This document shows positions 1-5,300 of a stretch of 9,224 bases of DNA, piece after piece. A program made the translations under genes and the position numbers. Each line of letters opens with the position of its first letter. Position 1 is the stretch's first letter. The notes beneath the pieces are model-generated. The model was not told where the DNA came from, did not search any database, and worked only from the letters and a program-made list of their open reading frames with translations. The DNA comes from an uncultured Candidatus Melainabacteria bacterium (GTDB lineage: Bacteria; Cyanobacteriota; Vampirovibrionia; Gastranaerophilales; Gastranaerophilaceae), in the NCBI GenBank assembly GCA_934773085.1, contig CAKVMU010000053.1, forward strand, positions 1 to 9,224, in the 5' to 3' direction.

Positions 1-2011
1 CCTTCATAGTAGGGTTGAATCCGAGAGAATAAACGATGTTTAGACCACTTCGTGCAAGAACTTTGTGGAAAGTATTTTGCCAATCAAGGTGAGAGAAGTA
101 TCTCAATAGTCCTTGCTTGGTGATTTTTAATCTATATCTGTAAACCGGAATGTTAGGATCAGGATGCGCTCTTGTAGGGTCAGGTGGTTCGATGTTTACA
201 ATCTTTTGCGCTTCTTCTGATGCTGTGTAAGGTTTTGCTATAACTTTGTGAGTTTTCAAACTTGGGCAAACCCCGCATTGAACACATTTGTTCTCGCAAG
301 TCGGTTGGAGATTGAATTCGCAACCTTGTGCAAAAGCTTGTTTGTATTCGTTTTGCAGCCATTCTTTTTTTATGCCGATATTTACAAAATCCCAAGGCAG
401 AGTTTCATCAAGTGAGAATTCTTTCATAGCGAGTTCTTTGAGTGAGAATCCGCATTCTTCCGCAGTTTGCGCCCAAACATTTTTGTCGAAATATTCTCCC
501 CAAGCATCCAGATAGCATCCTTTTTTGTAGAGTGCTTCAATATATTTGCACAAACTTTTATCTCCTCTTGTAAGAGCGGCTTCTATTTGTGACACAAATT
601 TTTCGTGATAATTAATTTTTAGCCCCTTTATGTGTTTTGTTTTTTCTTTTAGGTAGCTAATATGTGCGGTAACTTCGTCCAAGTCCATCTGAGGGCACCA
701 TTGGAATGGTGTGAAAGGTTTAGGGACAAAGATAGAAAGTGTACAAGTTATTTCAAATCCGTGATTCAAGCCTTTTTCTTTCTTTAATAAGCGGGCTCTG
801 TATTTGATTTTGTTAAGAAGTTCTGCCATCTCATCCATATCTTCCATTGTTTCGCTTGGCAAACCGGAGATGAAATAAAATTTAATCTTTGACCAACCGT
901 TTTCATATAATGTGATGGCTGCGTTTATAATTTGTTCTTCCGAAATGTTTTTTTTGATGACATTTCGGAGTCTTTGGCTGCCGGCTTCCGGTGCTAATGT
1001 CATTGTTGATTTTCGGATTGATTGTGTAAGTTCTGCAAGCTCAAGATTGAATCCGTCAATACGTTGACTTGGCAGAGATACAGAGATTTTTTTCTTGTTA
1101 AAATCAACAGCAAGTTCTTTTATGACTTCTTTGATATTGGAATAATCGTTTGAAGACAGTGAAAGCAAGGAATATTCGTCGTAACCGGTGTTAGCAACGA
1201 GCTCTTTTGTTATTTTGATAATGTCTTCGGCTGAACGTTCTCTGACAGGAAGGGTTACGTGTCCCGGTTGGCAGAATCTGCACATTCTTCCGCACCCACG
1301 TCTGATTTCAACGACAGCTCTGTCGTGAACGGAACTTGAAAATGGTATTGGATACGATGTTGAAGCGTTTTCGTAAGTGAGTGGTGCCAATCTTTTTTCG
1401 ACAGGATTATTTACGGCTGCGCTCCAGCAACCTTTGATTTCGCATAGCTTTTCAATTCTTTCTTTGCGTGGAAGATTTTTTGTGTTTTTAAGAACTTCAC
1501 ACACATCAACCATCATATCTTCGCCATCGCCGATGCAGAACACATCAATGAATTCGCACATAGGGAGCGGGTTAAAACAACAAGGTCCGCCCGCAAGAAC
1601 AATCGGTTCGTCTTCTTTTCTCTCGTCATTTCGAACGGTAATGCCGGACATTTCCATCATTTTTAAAACGCTTGGATAAGCGAGTTCGTACTGGAGCGAA
1701 AAGCCAATTCCGTCAAAGTCTTTGAGTGCACGTTTTGATTCTACTGCATACAGGTACTCCGGCTTGAAGTCGGGTTCAGGAGCATAGGCTCTGTCTGCCA
1801 TCATGTCCGGTTGAGAGTTTACTCGGTCATAAATTATTCTGACCCCGAGATTGCTGATTCCGATTTCATATTTATCAGGAAATACGAATGCAAAACGAAC
1901 TTTTGCATCGTCAAAACTTTTGTTTGCGGATAAGAATTCACCTCCGACGTATTGGTAAGGTTTTGTTGCATTGAATAGTGCATCGTGTTGATTTCTGAAA
2001 AAACAGTTCAT
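1..2011 (-). CDS. B12-binding radical SAM protein (TIGR03960 type) fused to DUF2344; 3' end missing
   Basis: The frame is open for 670 codons from ATG 2011 to the window edge, so the C-terminus is missing. Visible parts in order: an N-terminal region (about 40-200) with the look of a degenerate cobalamin-binding domain; a radical SAM core with the 4Fe-4S/SAM motif C-x3-C-x2-C at C240, C244 and C247 (GCGRMCRFCQPG); a second cysteine set C572, C576, C579, C582 (C-x3-C-x2-C-x2-C, ending CGVC), which could hold another Fe-S cluster; and from about residue 624 the start of a DUF2344 (TIGR03936) domain, recognised from YRYRLKITKQG and FSHLD. In many bacteria the two halves are adjacent genes; here they are one, as in cyanobacteria. 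Biochemical function is unknown in the family. The start is backed by a Shine-Dalgarno AGAGGAAG at 2014-2021 and a plausible promoter just upstream. Family call is from memory of the motifs. Confidence 0.88.
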   Translation of the reverse strand, partial: MNCFFRNQHDALFNATKPYQYVGGEFLSANKSFDDAKVRFAFVFPDKYEIGISNLGVRIIYDRVNSQPDMMADRAYAPEPDFKPEYLYAVESKRALKDFDGIGFSLQYELAYPSVLKMMEMSGITVRNDERKEDEPIVLAGGPCCFNPLPMCEFIDVFCIGDGEDMMVDVCEVLKNTKNLPRKERIEKLCEIKGCWSAAVNNPVEKRLAPLTYENASTSYPIPFSSSVHDRAVVEIRRGCGRMCRFCQPGHVTLPVRERSAEDIIKITKELVANTGYDEYSLLSLSSNDYSNIKEVIKELAVDFNKKKISVSLPSQRIDGFNLELAELTQSIRKSTMTLAPEAGSQRLRNVIKKNISEEQIINAAITLYENGWSKIKFYFISGLPSETMEDMDEMAELLNKIKYRARLLKKEKGLNHGFEITCTLSIFVPKPFTPFQWCPQMDLDEVTAHISYLKEKTKHIKGLKINYHEKFVSQIEAALTRGDKSLCKYIEALYKKGCYLDAWGEYFDKNVWAQTAEECGFSLKELAMKEFSLDETLPWDFVNIGIKKEWLQNEYKQAFAQGCEFNLQPTCENKCVQCGVCPSLKTHKVIAKPYTASEEAQKIVNIEPPDPTRAHPDPNIPVYRYRLKITKQGLLRYFSHLDWQNTFHKVLARSGLNIVYSLGFNPTMK

Positions 2012-2034
2012 AACTTCCTCTCGCTTATGTAAAT

Positions 2035-2063
2035 ATTTTATCATAAGCAGAGAAGGGTGTGAG
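2035..2063 (-). promoter_or_regulatory. Possible sigma-70-type promoter of the radical SAM gene
   Basis: On the minus strand, CTCACA (2058-2063, 4 of 6 matches to TTGACA) and TAAAAT (2035-2040, 5 of 6 matches to TATAAT) are separated by 17 bases. Transcription would start near 2028, giving a leader of about 17 nt that still contains the Shine-Dalgarno sequence. This is prediction by eye in AT-rich DNA, so it is tentative. Confidence 0.35.
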
Positions 2064-2160
2064 ATGAGAAGGTAAATAGATGGGGCTGGTAGGTGGAGAC
2101 AACAAGCTTGGCGATTTTAGTTGAAAAGTTGAAAGGTTGAACAGTTAAAAGATCATTATT

Positions 2161-2176
2161 CCCTCTCCCGATGGGA
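2161..2176 (+). repeat. Partial CCCTCTCCC repeat unit
   Basis: CCCTCTCCCGATGGGA is the first half of the hairpin unit seen complete at 2323-2343 and 2401-2421. Its right half stops after GGGA and is replaced by unrelated sequence leading into the next repeat, so it looks truncated. Confidence 0.55.
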
Positions 2177-2191
2177 CTTAAAGTCGATAAG

Positions 2192-2212
2192 ATGCTGAAA
2201 CAAGTTCAGCAT
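2192..2212. repeat. ATGCTGAA/TTCAGCAT hairpin unit
   Basis: ATGCTGAA (2192-2199) and TTCAGCAT (2205-2212) form a perfect 8-bp stem with the 5-base loop ACAAG. The surrounding minus-strand sequence, TGTCATGCTGAAC...GTTTCAGCATC, has the form of a short intergenic repeat I know from many bacterial genomes. No T tract follows on either strand, so it is not a canonical terminator. Confidence 0.6.
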
Positions 2213-2260
2213 GACAGGGGCAAATATTTTGTTTAGTAGGTTGTGACTACAAGTTTGCTG

Positions 2261-2288
2261 TCATTGCGAGCGGAAGCGAAGCAATCCA
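2261..2288 (+). repeat. TCATTGCGAGCG...AAGCAATCC repeat unit
   Basis: The segment starts TCATTGCGAGCGG and ends GAAGCAATCCA. The outer ATTGC and GCAAT can pair around a purine-rich loop. Its form matches a repeat that I recall as common between genes in several unrelated phyla. Only one copy is in the window, so its repeat status rests on recognition rather than on internal comparison. Confidence 0.5.
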
Positions 2289-2322
2289 GTTCGTTTTTAC
2301 TCACTTTCTTAAACAATCATTT

Positions 2323-2421
2323 CCCTCTCCTAGCAGGAGAGGGATTAAGGGTGAGGTGTTGATTTGCATGTAAAAACAACAAGTTGTCCCCTCATCCTAG
2401 CCTTCTCCCGACGGGAGAAGG
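2323..2421. repeat. Two facing hairpin repeat units forming a large imperfect inverted repeat
   Basis: The left unit has stem CCCTCTCCT (2323-2331) and AGGAGAGGG (2335-2343) with loop AGC, followed by ATTAAGGGTGAGGTG. The right unit reads CCCCTCATCCTAG (2388-2400), then stem CCTTCTCCC (2401-2409) and GGGAGAAGG (2413-2421) with loop GAC. Both stems are 9 bp and perfect. The units point toward each other, so the whole block can fold into a cruciform-like structure around a roughly 30-base centre. That centre holds a smaller palindrome, ACAAC-AA-GTTGT (2376-2387). No T tract follows either stem, so rho-independent termination is unlikely, but transcripts from the ferritin side would be strongly structured. 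Confidence 0.75.
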
Positions 2422-2500
2422 TAATAACGAACTATTCAACTCTTCAACTTTTCAACCCAAAAACGTCAAACCAGTAGTACCGACCCGCCAGCTAAATACA

Positions 2501-2545
2501 TTTACCCCCCCCCTCCCCCATTTACCCTCCCCCTCGGCGGGAGAG
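2501..2545. repeat. C-rich tandem tracts including a run of nine C and a fourth hairpin-like unit
   Basis: TTTA followed by C-rich sequence occurs twice (from 2501 and from 2521). The first contains nine consecutive C (2505-2513). The second, CCCTCCCCCTCGGCGGGAGAG at 2525-2545, resembles the CCCTCTCC...GGGAGAGG units but with an imperfect stem, and it lies inside the 3' end of the ferritin gene. Homopolymer tracts of this length are prone to slippage. Confidence 0.6.
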
Positions 2546-3016
2546 TTCTTCATCCATCATGAAAAGTGCGACTTTATCATCTCCGAATAGTTCTAAACGT
2601 TTTATTATGTTTTTAATAATTTCTTCCTCTTCCAATTGTTCAGAGATAAACCAATCTATGAAATTAAGAGTTGTTCTATCGCATTCTTCTTCTGCTTTTT
2701 GAGCAACGGTCATTATGGAGCGGGTGATGCATTGTTCGTGCTCGTATATGTGATTAAAAATTGAGAGTATGCCGTTGAACTCAAAGTCAGGAGTTCGTAT
2801 TTGTTTGAGGGTGACGAAGCTGTTTCTGTTGATAAGGTAGTCAAATATTTTCAACCCGTGTTCGACTTCTTCTCGAGCTTGTAATTTTAGCCAAGAGGCA
2901 AACCCTCTTAATCCGAGTTCTTTCATGTGTGCAGACATTGAAAGATAAAGGTAGCCGGAATAGAATTCTTTGTTTATTTGTTCGTTTAATATTTCATTAA
3001 TTGCATCACTAACCAT
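2522..3016 (-). CDS. ftnA: Bacterial non-haem ferritin
   Basis: The 164-residue product is a normal length for prokaryotic ferritin, an iron-storage protein forming a hollow 24-subunit cytoplasmic shell that oxidises Fe(II). Counting from ATG 3016, the di-iron ferroxidase ligands fall exactly where they do in E. coli FtnA: E17, E50, H53, E94 and Q127, with E49, E126, E129 and E130 giving the third-site acidic cluster. Y24 is also kept. An in-frame ATG lies 13 codons upstream at 3055, but 3016 is preferred because GGAGGA (minus strand, 3023-3028) sits 6 bases before it and because the ferritin fold starts there. The gene overlaps the end of the desulfoferrodoxin gene by 8 nt, implying translational coupling. 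The last residues (LSRRGGG) are encoded by the start of the downstream repeat island, so the tail may have been altered by repeat insertion. Confidence 0.94.
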   Translation of the reverse strand: MVSDAINEILNEQINKEFYSGYLYLSMSAHMKELGLRGFASWLKLQAREEVEHGLKIFDYLINRNSFVTLKQIRTPDFEFNGILSIFNHIYEHEQCITRSIMTVAQKAEEECDRTTLNFIDWFISEQLEEEEIIKNIIKRLELFGDDKVALFMMDEELSRRGGG

Positions 3017-3398
3017 TTTGACTCCTCCATAATCCGTGTATGTTACATAGTTCAAGGGCTTCCAAATCTCCTTTAAGGCAAGAAATGTTTGATTCTGCTT
3101 TTTCGTTAGGATAAAGGTATTTTAGATGAACTTCGTTTTTATCTTTTGAGAAGGTTTCAATGAATTGTATGTAATGTTCTGGAATCATTGGATGATATTT
3201 TAGAGTTACGAATTGTTCGTTTTCCCTTTTTTCAAAAACAGGAGTGTGCTTTTCTGTTAATTCCGGATTTTCTTCTGTATGTGGAATTAAGTGTTCCATT
3301 TTTTCTCCGCAGCAAACCAGTTCTCCGATTCCGTTGAGGAGGACTTGCACGGTATTTCCGCAAATGTTACATTTGTATAAATCTAGTTTTTCGGTCAT
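3009..3398 (-). CDS. dfx: Desulfoferrodoxin (superoxide reductase)
   Basis: The 129-residue protein reduces superoxide to hydrogen peroxide without making oxygen, a cytoplasmic defence typical of anaerobes and microaerophiles. The N-terminal desulforedoxin domain has the complete Fe(Cys)4 centre: C10, C13, C29 and C30 (KCNICG and VCCGE). The catalytic domain has the Fe(His)4Cys ligands H51 (in EKHTPV), H69 and H75 (YHPMIPEHYI), C118 and H121 (CNIHGLW), plus the conserved E49-K50 pair. It is therefore a full two-centre enzyme (class I), not neelaredoxin. The start at 3398 has AAGGAG about 6-7 bases upstream. It is the first gene of a two-gene operon with ferritin. Peroxide and iron are the products or substrates shared by the two proteins, so co-expression makes sense. 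Regulation by a peroxide or iron sensor is likely but not shown. Confidence 0.96.
   Translation of the reverse strand: MTEKLDLYKCNICGNTVQVLLNGIGELVCCGEKMEHLIPHTEENPELTEKHTPVFEKRENEQFVTLKYHPMIPEHYIQFIETFSKDKNEVHLKYLYPNEKAESNISCLKGDLEALELCNIHGLWRSQNG
3023..3028 (-). promoter_or_regulatory. Shine-Dalgarno site deciding the ferritin start
   Basis: GGAGGA on the minus strand lies inside the last codons of the desulfoferrodoxin gene, 6 bases before ATG 3016. It selects this ATG over the in-frame ATG at 3055 and couples translation of the two genes. Confidence 0.8.
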
Positions 3399-3480
3399 AA
3401 AATTCTCCTTTGTTACTATGGTAATTTATAAGAGAATAATTACATTGTAGAGAAGGGTAATTTATGGTATTATCTATATT
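3399..3480. promoter_or_regulatory. Divergent promoter/operator region with alternating GTAATT half-sites
   Basis: This 82-bp AT-rich gap separates the dfx-ferritin operon (minus) from the long plus-strand operon. The 10-mer GGTAATTTAT occurs twice as a direct repeat (3420-3429 and 3456-3465). GTAATT (3421-3426), AATTAC (3438-3443) and GTAATT (3457-3462) alternate in orientation, giving two overlapping inverted repeats with 11- and 13-base spacers; GTTAC at 3412-3416 is a further partial half-site. A TTATAA (3426-3431) may include the minus-strand -10 element. An operator for a stress or iron regulator is plausible, but the match to the Fur or PerR consensus is poor. Confidence 0.45.
3445..3473 (+). 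promoter_or_regulatory. Possible promoter of the plus-strand operon
   Basis: TTGTAG (3445-3450, 3 of 6) and TATTAT (3468-3473, 5 of 6 to TATAAT) are 17 bases apart. The -10 element ends 7 bases before ATG 3481, which would place transcription start on or next to the A of the start codon. The -35 match is weak. Confidence 0.4.
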
Positions 3481-4221
3481 ATGGAGAACTTTTTTAATAC
3501 GGCAGGGAGTGAAAAATCAACTCCGATAGTTGAGCAGTATGACGATTTAAAAAATAATTACCGTCAAATTTTTGTCGAGGCGGCAGAGAGTATTCGTTCA
3601 GCAATTGATAAGTTTAAACCGGAAAATCCTTGTACAACTTGCGTTGTCAAAAATTGCAAGTTGGAAAAGAAGGACGTTTTTTCGGATTATCCGGTAGGGT
3701 GTGCTTACAGGGATTGGCAGAAACAAGTTTTGAGTTTTTTGGCGGGTGAATACAGACAAAAGCTCAAGAATACTTACAAGATGATTATGGATAAAAAGTC
3801 TGAGTGCAATTGTGCTTGTTGCGGAAATTGTTGCAGGCTTGCGACGAGTGAGTATTCGTATGAACAGCTAAAACAGCGTGCGATGAAGGGGGATAAGTTT
3901 TCCAAAAGTTTCGTTTCGGTTTTTGTTCCTTATAAAAGTGAGGAAGAAGCCAAAAAAGCAAATCCGGAATATTTTGATTTGTTGACGGAAACGGTTGGTA
4001 ATCAAAGAGTTTATTATTACTATTGTCCTAAGCTTGTAGGTAATCGTTGTTCCGATTATGAAAACAGACCGGATGTGTGTAAAGATTTCCCGCATAATCC
4101 TCTGAAACTTTTACCTTCAACTTGTGCTTATAATGCTTGGAAAAACGAGGTTGCTCATCAAGCAATGCTTTTGAAAGCGAAGACGGATATTATAGATTTT
4201 TATAAACAAAAACTTTCTTAG
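3481..4221 (+). CDS. YkgJ-family cysteine-cluster protein
   Basis: The 246-residue protein belongs by motif to the CxxCxxCC (YkgJ/UPF0153) family, proposed to bind zinc or an Fe-S cluster; function is not established. The core is C109-x-C111-x-C113-C114-x2-C117-C118, followed by the usual spaced partners C182 (YYCPKL), C190 (NRCSDY), C200 (RPDVCKDFP) and C215. An N-terminal part adds C51, C54, C59 and C74 (CTTC...NC...GC), so there are 14 cysteines in all; this looks like a second, less typical metal site. There is no signal peptide or membrane segment, so it should be cytoplasmic. ATG 3481 is the only good start: an in-frame stop lies at 3448 and the next Met is at residue 101. No Shine-Dalgarno sequence precedes it. 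rlmN follows after 19 bases, probably in the same operon. Confidence 0.82.
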   Translation: MENFFNTAGSEKSTPIVEQYDDLKNNYRQIFVEAAESIRSAIDKFKPENPCTTCVVKNCKLEKKDVFSDYPVGCAYRDWQKQVLSFLAGEYRQKLKNTYKMIMDKKSECNCACCGNCCRLATSEYSYEQLKQRAMKGDKFSKSFVSVFVPYKSEEEAKKANPEYFDLLTETVGNQRVYYYYCPKLVGNRCSDYENRPDVCKDFPHNPLKLLPSTCAYNAWKNEVAHQAMLLKAKTDIIDFYKQKLS

Positions 4222-4240
4222 GATAGGAATATAGCAAGGA

Positions 4241-5266
4241 ATGAAAATATTATCAGGTTTAAAGTTATCAGAATTGGAAAATTTGATGGAAGAGTACGGG
4301 GCAACAAAGTTCCGTGCGAAGCAGATACATAATTGGATTTATTCAAAATCTGTATCTGAAATTGATGAGATGACAAATCTATCAAAGGATTTTAGAGAAG
4401 AATTAAAAAAAGATGCGGTTGTAACCGATACAAAAATCAAGGTTAAACAGGTAAGTTCGGACGGTACGATTAAGTATCTTATTGAGTTTGCAGATGGAGA
4501 GTGTGTTGAAACCGTTTTGATGCGTTTTGATAATAGAGCGAATTTGACGGCTTGTGTCAGTTCACAGGTGGGATGTGCGGTGAATTGTTCGTTTTGTGCA
4601 ACAGGAAAACGGGGATTTATCAGAAATCTGACTTACAAAGAAATTGTTGAGCAAGTTTTGACAATTCAGCGTGATACGGGTTTGAAAGTTACAAATGTTG
4701 TATTTATGGGACAGGGTGAACCTCTTTTGAATCTGAATAACGTATTAAAGGCTTTAGAAATTTTTAATGATGATTTTCAAATTGGTGCAAGACGAATAAC
4801 TATTTCGACAAGTGGTATTGTTCCTAAAATTGAAGAACTTGCAAAAAGTGAATTGCAGTCTACATTGGCAATATCTTTGCACGCACCAAATCACAAATTA
4901 AGAGCTGAATTGATGCCGATTGAGAATAAGTATCCGATTGATTCTTTGAAAAAAGCTTTGCTTGATTATGTTGAAAAAACTGGACGAAGAATTACGGTTG
5001 AGTATATTCTTATACACGAATTTAATGACACAATTGAGTGTGCAAAAGAGTTGGCGCATTATTTAAAGGATTTGAAATGTAATATTAACTTAATACCTTA
5101 TAATGCAGTTAATGAAACAAAATATAAAAAATCTACAAATAACGATATTATGAGGTTTAAGTATCTTCTTGAACATTCCGGTAAAAAAGTTACAGTGAGG
5201 TTGGAGCGAGGAGCTGATATTGATGCGGCTTGCGGTCAACTTAGAGGCAGTGTAGAGAATAAGTAA
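4241..5266 (+). CDS. rlmN: Dual-specificity 23S rRNA/tRNA adenine-C2 methyltransferase RlmN
   Basis: This radical SAM enzyme methylates C2 of A2503 in 23S rRNA and of A37 in some tRNAs, which supports translational accuracy. The 341-residue length is typical. The N-terminal accessory domain carries KFRAKQIHNWIY (23-34). The 4Fe-4S ligands are C112, C116 and C119 (GCAVNCSFCATGKRG). C331 in ADIDAACGQL corresponds to the transiently methylated cysteine, and C105, seven residues before the first cluster cysteine, corresponds to the second catalytic cysteine (C118 in E. coli). MGQGEPLLN (156-164) is the conserved SAM-binding stretch. Keeping both catalytic cysteines supports RlmN. The AAGGA touching the ATG is too close to be a good ribosome site; GGATAGGA further upstream is the better candidate. 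The start fits the family alignment. Confidence 0.96.
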   Translation: MKILSGLKLSELENLMEEYGATKFRAKQIHNWIYSKSVSEIDEMTNLSKDFREELKKDAVVTDTKIKVKQVSSDGTIKYLIEFADGECVETVLMRFDNRANLTACVSSQVGCAVNCSFCATGKRGFIRNLTYKEIVEQVLTIQRDTGLKVTNVVFMGQGEPLLNLNNVLKALEIFNDDFQIGARRITISTSGIVPKIEELAKSELQSTLAISLHAPNHKLRAELMPIENKYPIDSLKKALLDYVEKTGRRITVEYILIHEFNDTIECAKELAHYLKDLKCNINLIPYNAVNETKYKKSTNNDIMRFKYLLEHSGKKVTVRLERGADIDAACGQLRGSVENK

Positions 5267-5300
5267 AATTACCGGAGAAGAAGGTAAGAGAGAGAATAGT

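Larger units (their letters stand above)
2120..2456. repeat. Inverted repeat frame of about 337 bp (possible MITE-like element)
   Basis: The left arm (2120-2151) is four imperfect 8-bp units: GTTGAAAA, GTTGAAAG, GTTGAACA, GTTAAAAG. The right arm, read on the minus strand from 2456, gives GTTGAAAA, GTTGAAGA, GTTGAATA, GT. About 23 of the 26 outermost bases match. The match continues inward with TTATT followed by a CCCTCTCCCG-type unit on both sides (2156-2176 and 2413-2427), so the arms are about 50 bp long. Nothing inside codes for a protein. Terminal inverted repeats around a short non-coding core look like a non-autonomous mobile element. No target-site duplication is obvious to me, and it could instead be a chance cluster of repeats. 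Confidence 0.55.
2012..2521. other. Non-coding island made of intergenic repeats
   Basis: About 510 bases with no credible gene lie between two minus-strand genes. The short plus-strand open frame at 2384-2590 is repeat sequence plus the antisense of ferritin. The island contains, left to right, a promoter region, an 8-bp-period repeat (2120-2151), a partial CCCTCTCCC unit (2161-2176), an ATGCTGAA/TTCAGCAT hairpin (2192-2212), a TCATTGCGAG unit (2261-2288), two facing hairpin units (2323-2358 and 2388-2421), the inverted partner of the 8-bp repeat (2431-2456) and C-rich tracts (from 2505). Composition is clearly richer in G and C than the flanking genes. Similar short palindromic units are, as I recall, widespread between genes in many unrelated bacteria. 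Confidence 0.8.

Noticed and set aside
180..515. Two short open frames on opposite strands
   Set aside because: Both are out-of-frame shadows of the C-terminal part of the radical SAM gene, whose frame continues to the window edge.
1377..1679. Plus-strand open frame of 100 codons
   Set aside because: It lies wholly antisense to the radical SAM gene, which has clear conserved motifs; the translation has no recognisable features.
2401..2421. Rho-independent terminator for the dfx-ferritin operon
   Set aside because: The 9-bp stem is strong, but no run of T follows on the minus strand (the next bases are CTAGGATGAGG), and similar hairpins occur several times as repeats.
2120..2456. CRISPR array
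   Set aside because: The 8-bp units are contiguous with no spacers, the larger units differ in type and orientation, and no cas gene is nearby.
2384..2590. Plus-strand open frame of 68 codons in the repeat island
   Set aside because: It is made of repeat units, C-rich tracts and the antisense of the ferritin 3' end, with no ribosome site and low-complexity translation.
3017..3055. Longer ferritin using the ATG at 3055
   Set aside because: The extra 13 residues are not ferritin-like and would be read entirely within dfx. The strong GGAGGA supports ATG 3016, and the ligand numbering matches E. coli FtnA only from there.
3244..3450. Plus-strand open frame of 68 codons
   Set aside because: Antisense to the 5' half of dfx and running into the divergent promoter region; no ribosome site or family features.
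3868..4095. Minus-strand open frame of 75 codons
   Set aside because: Antisense to the cysteine-cluster gene, without features of its own.
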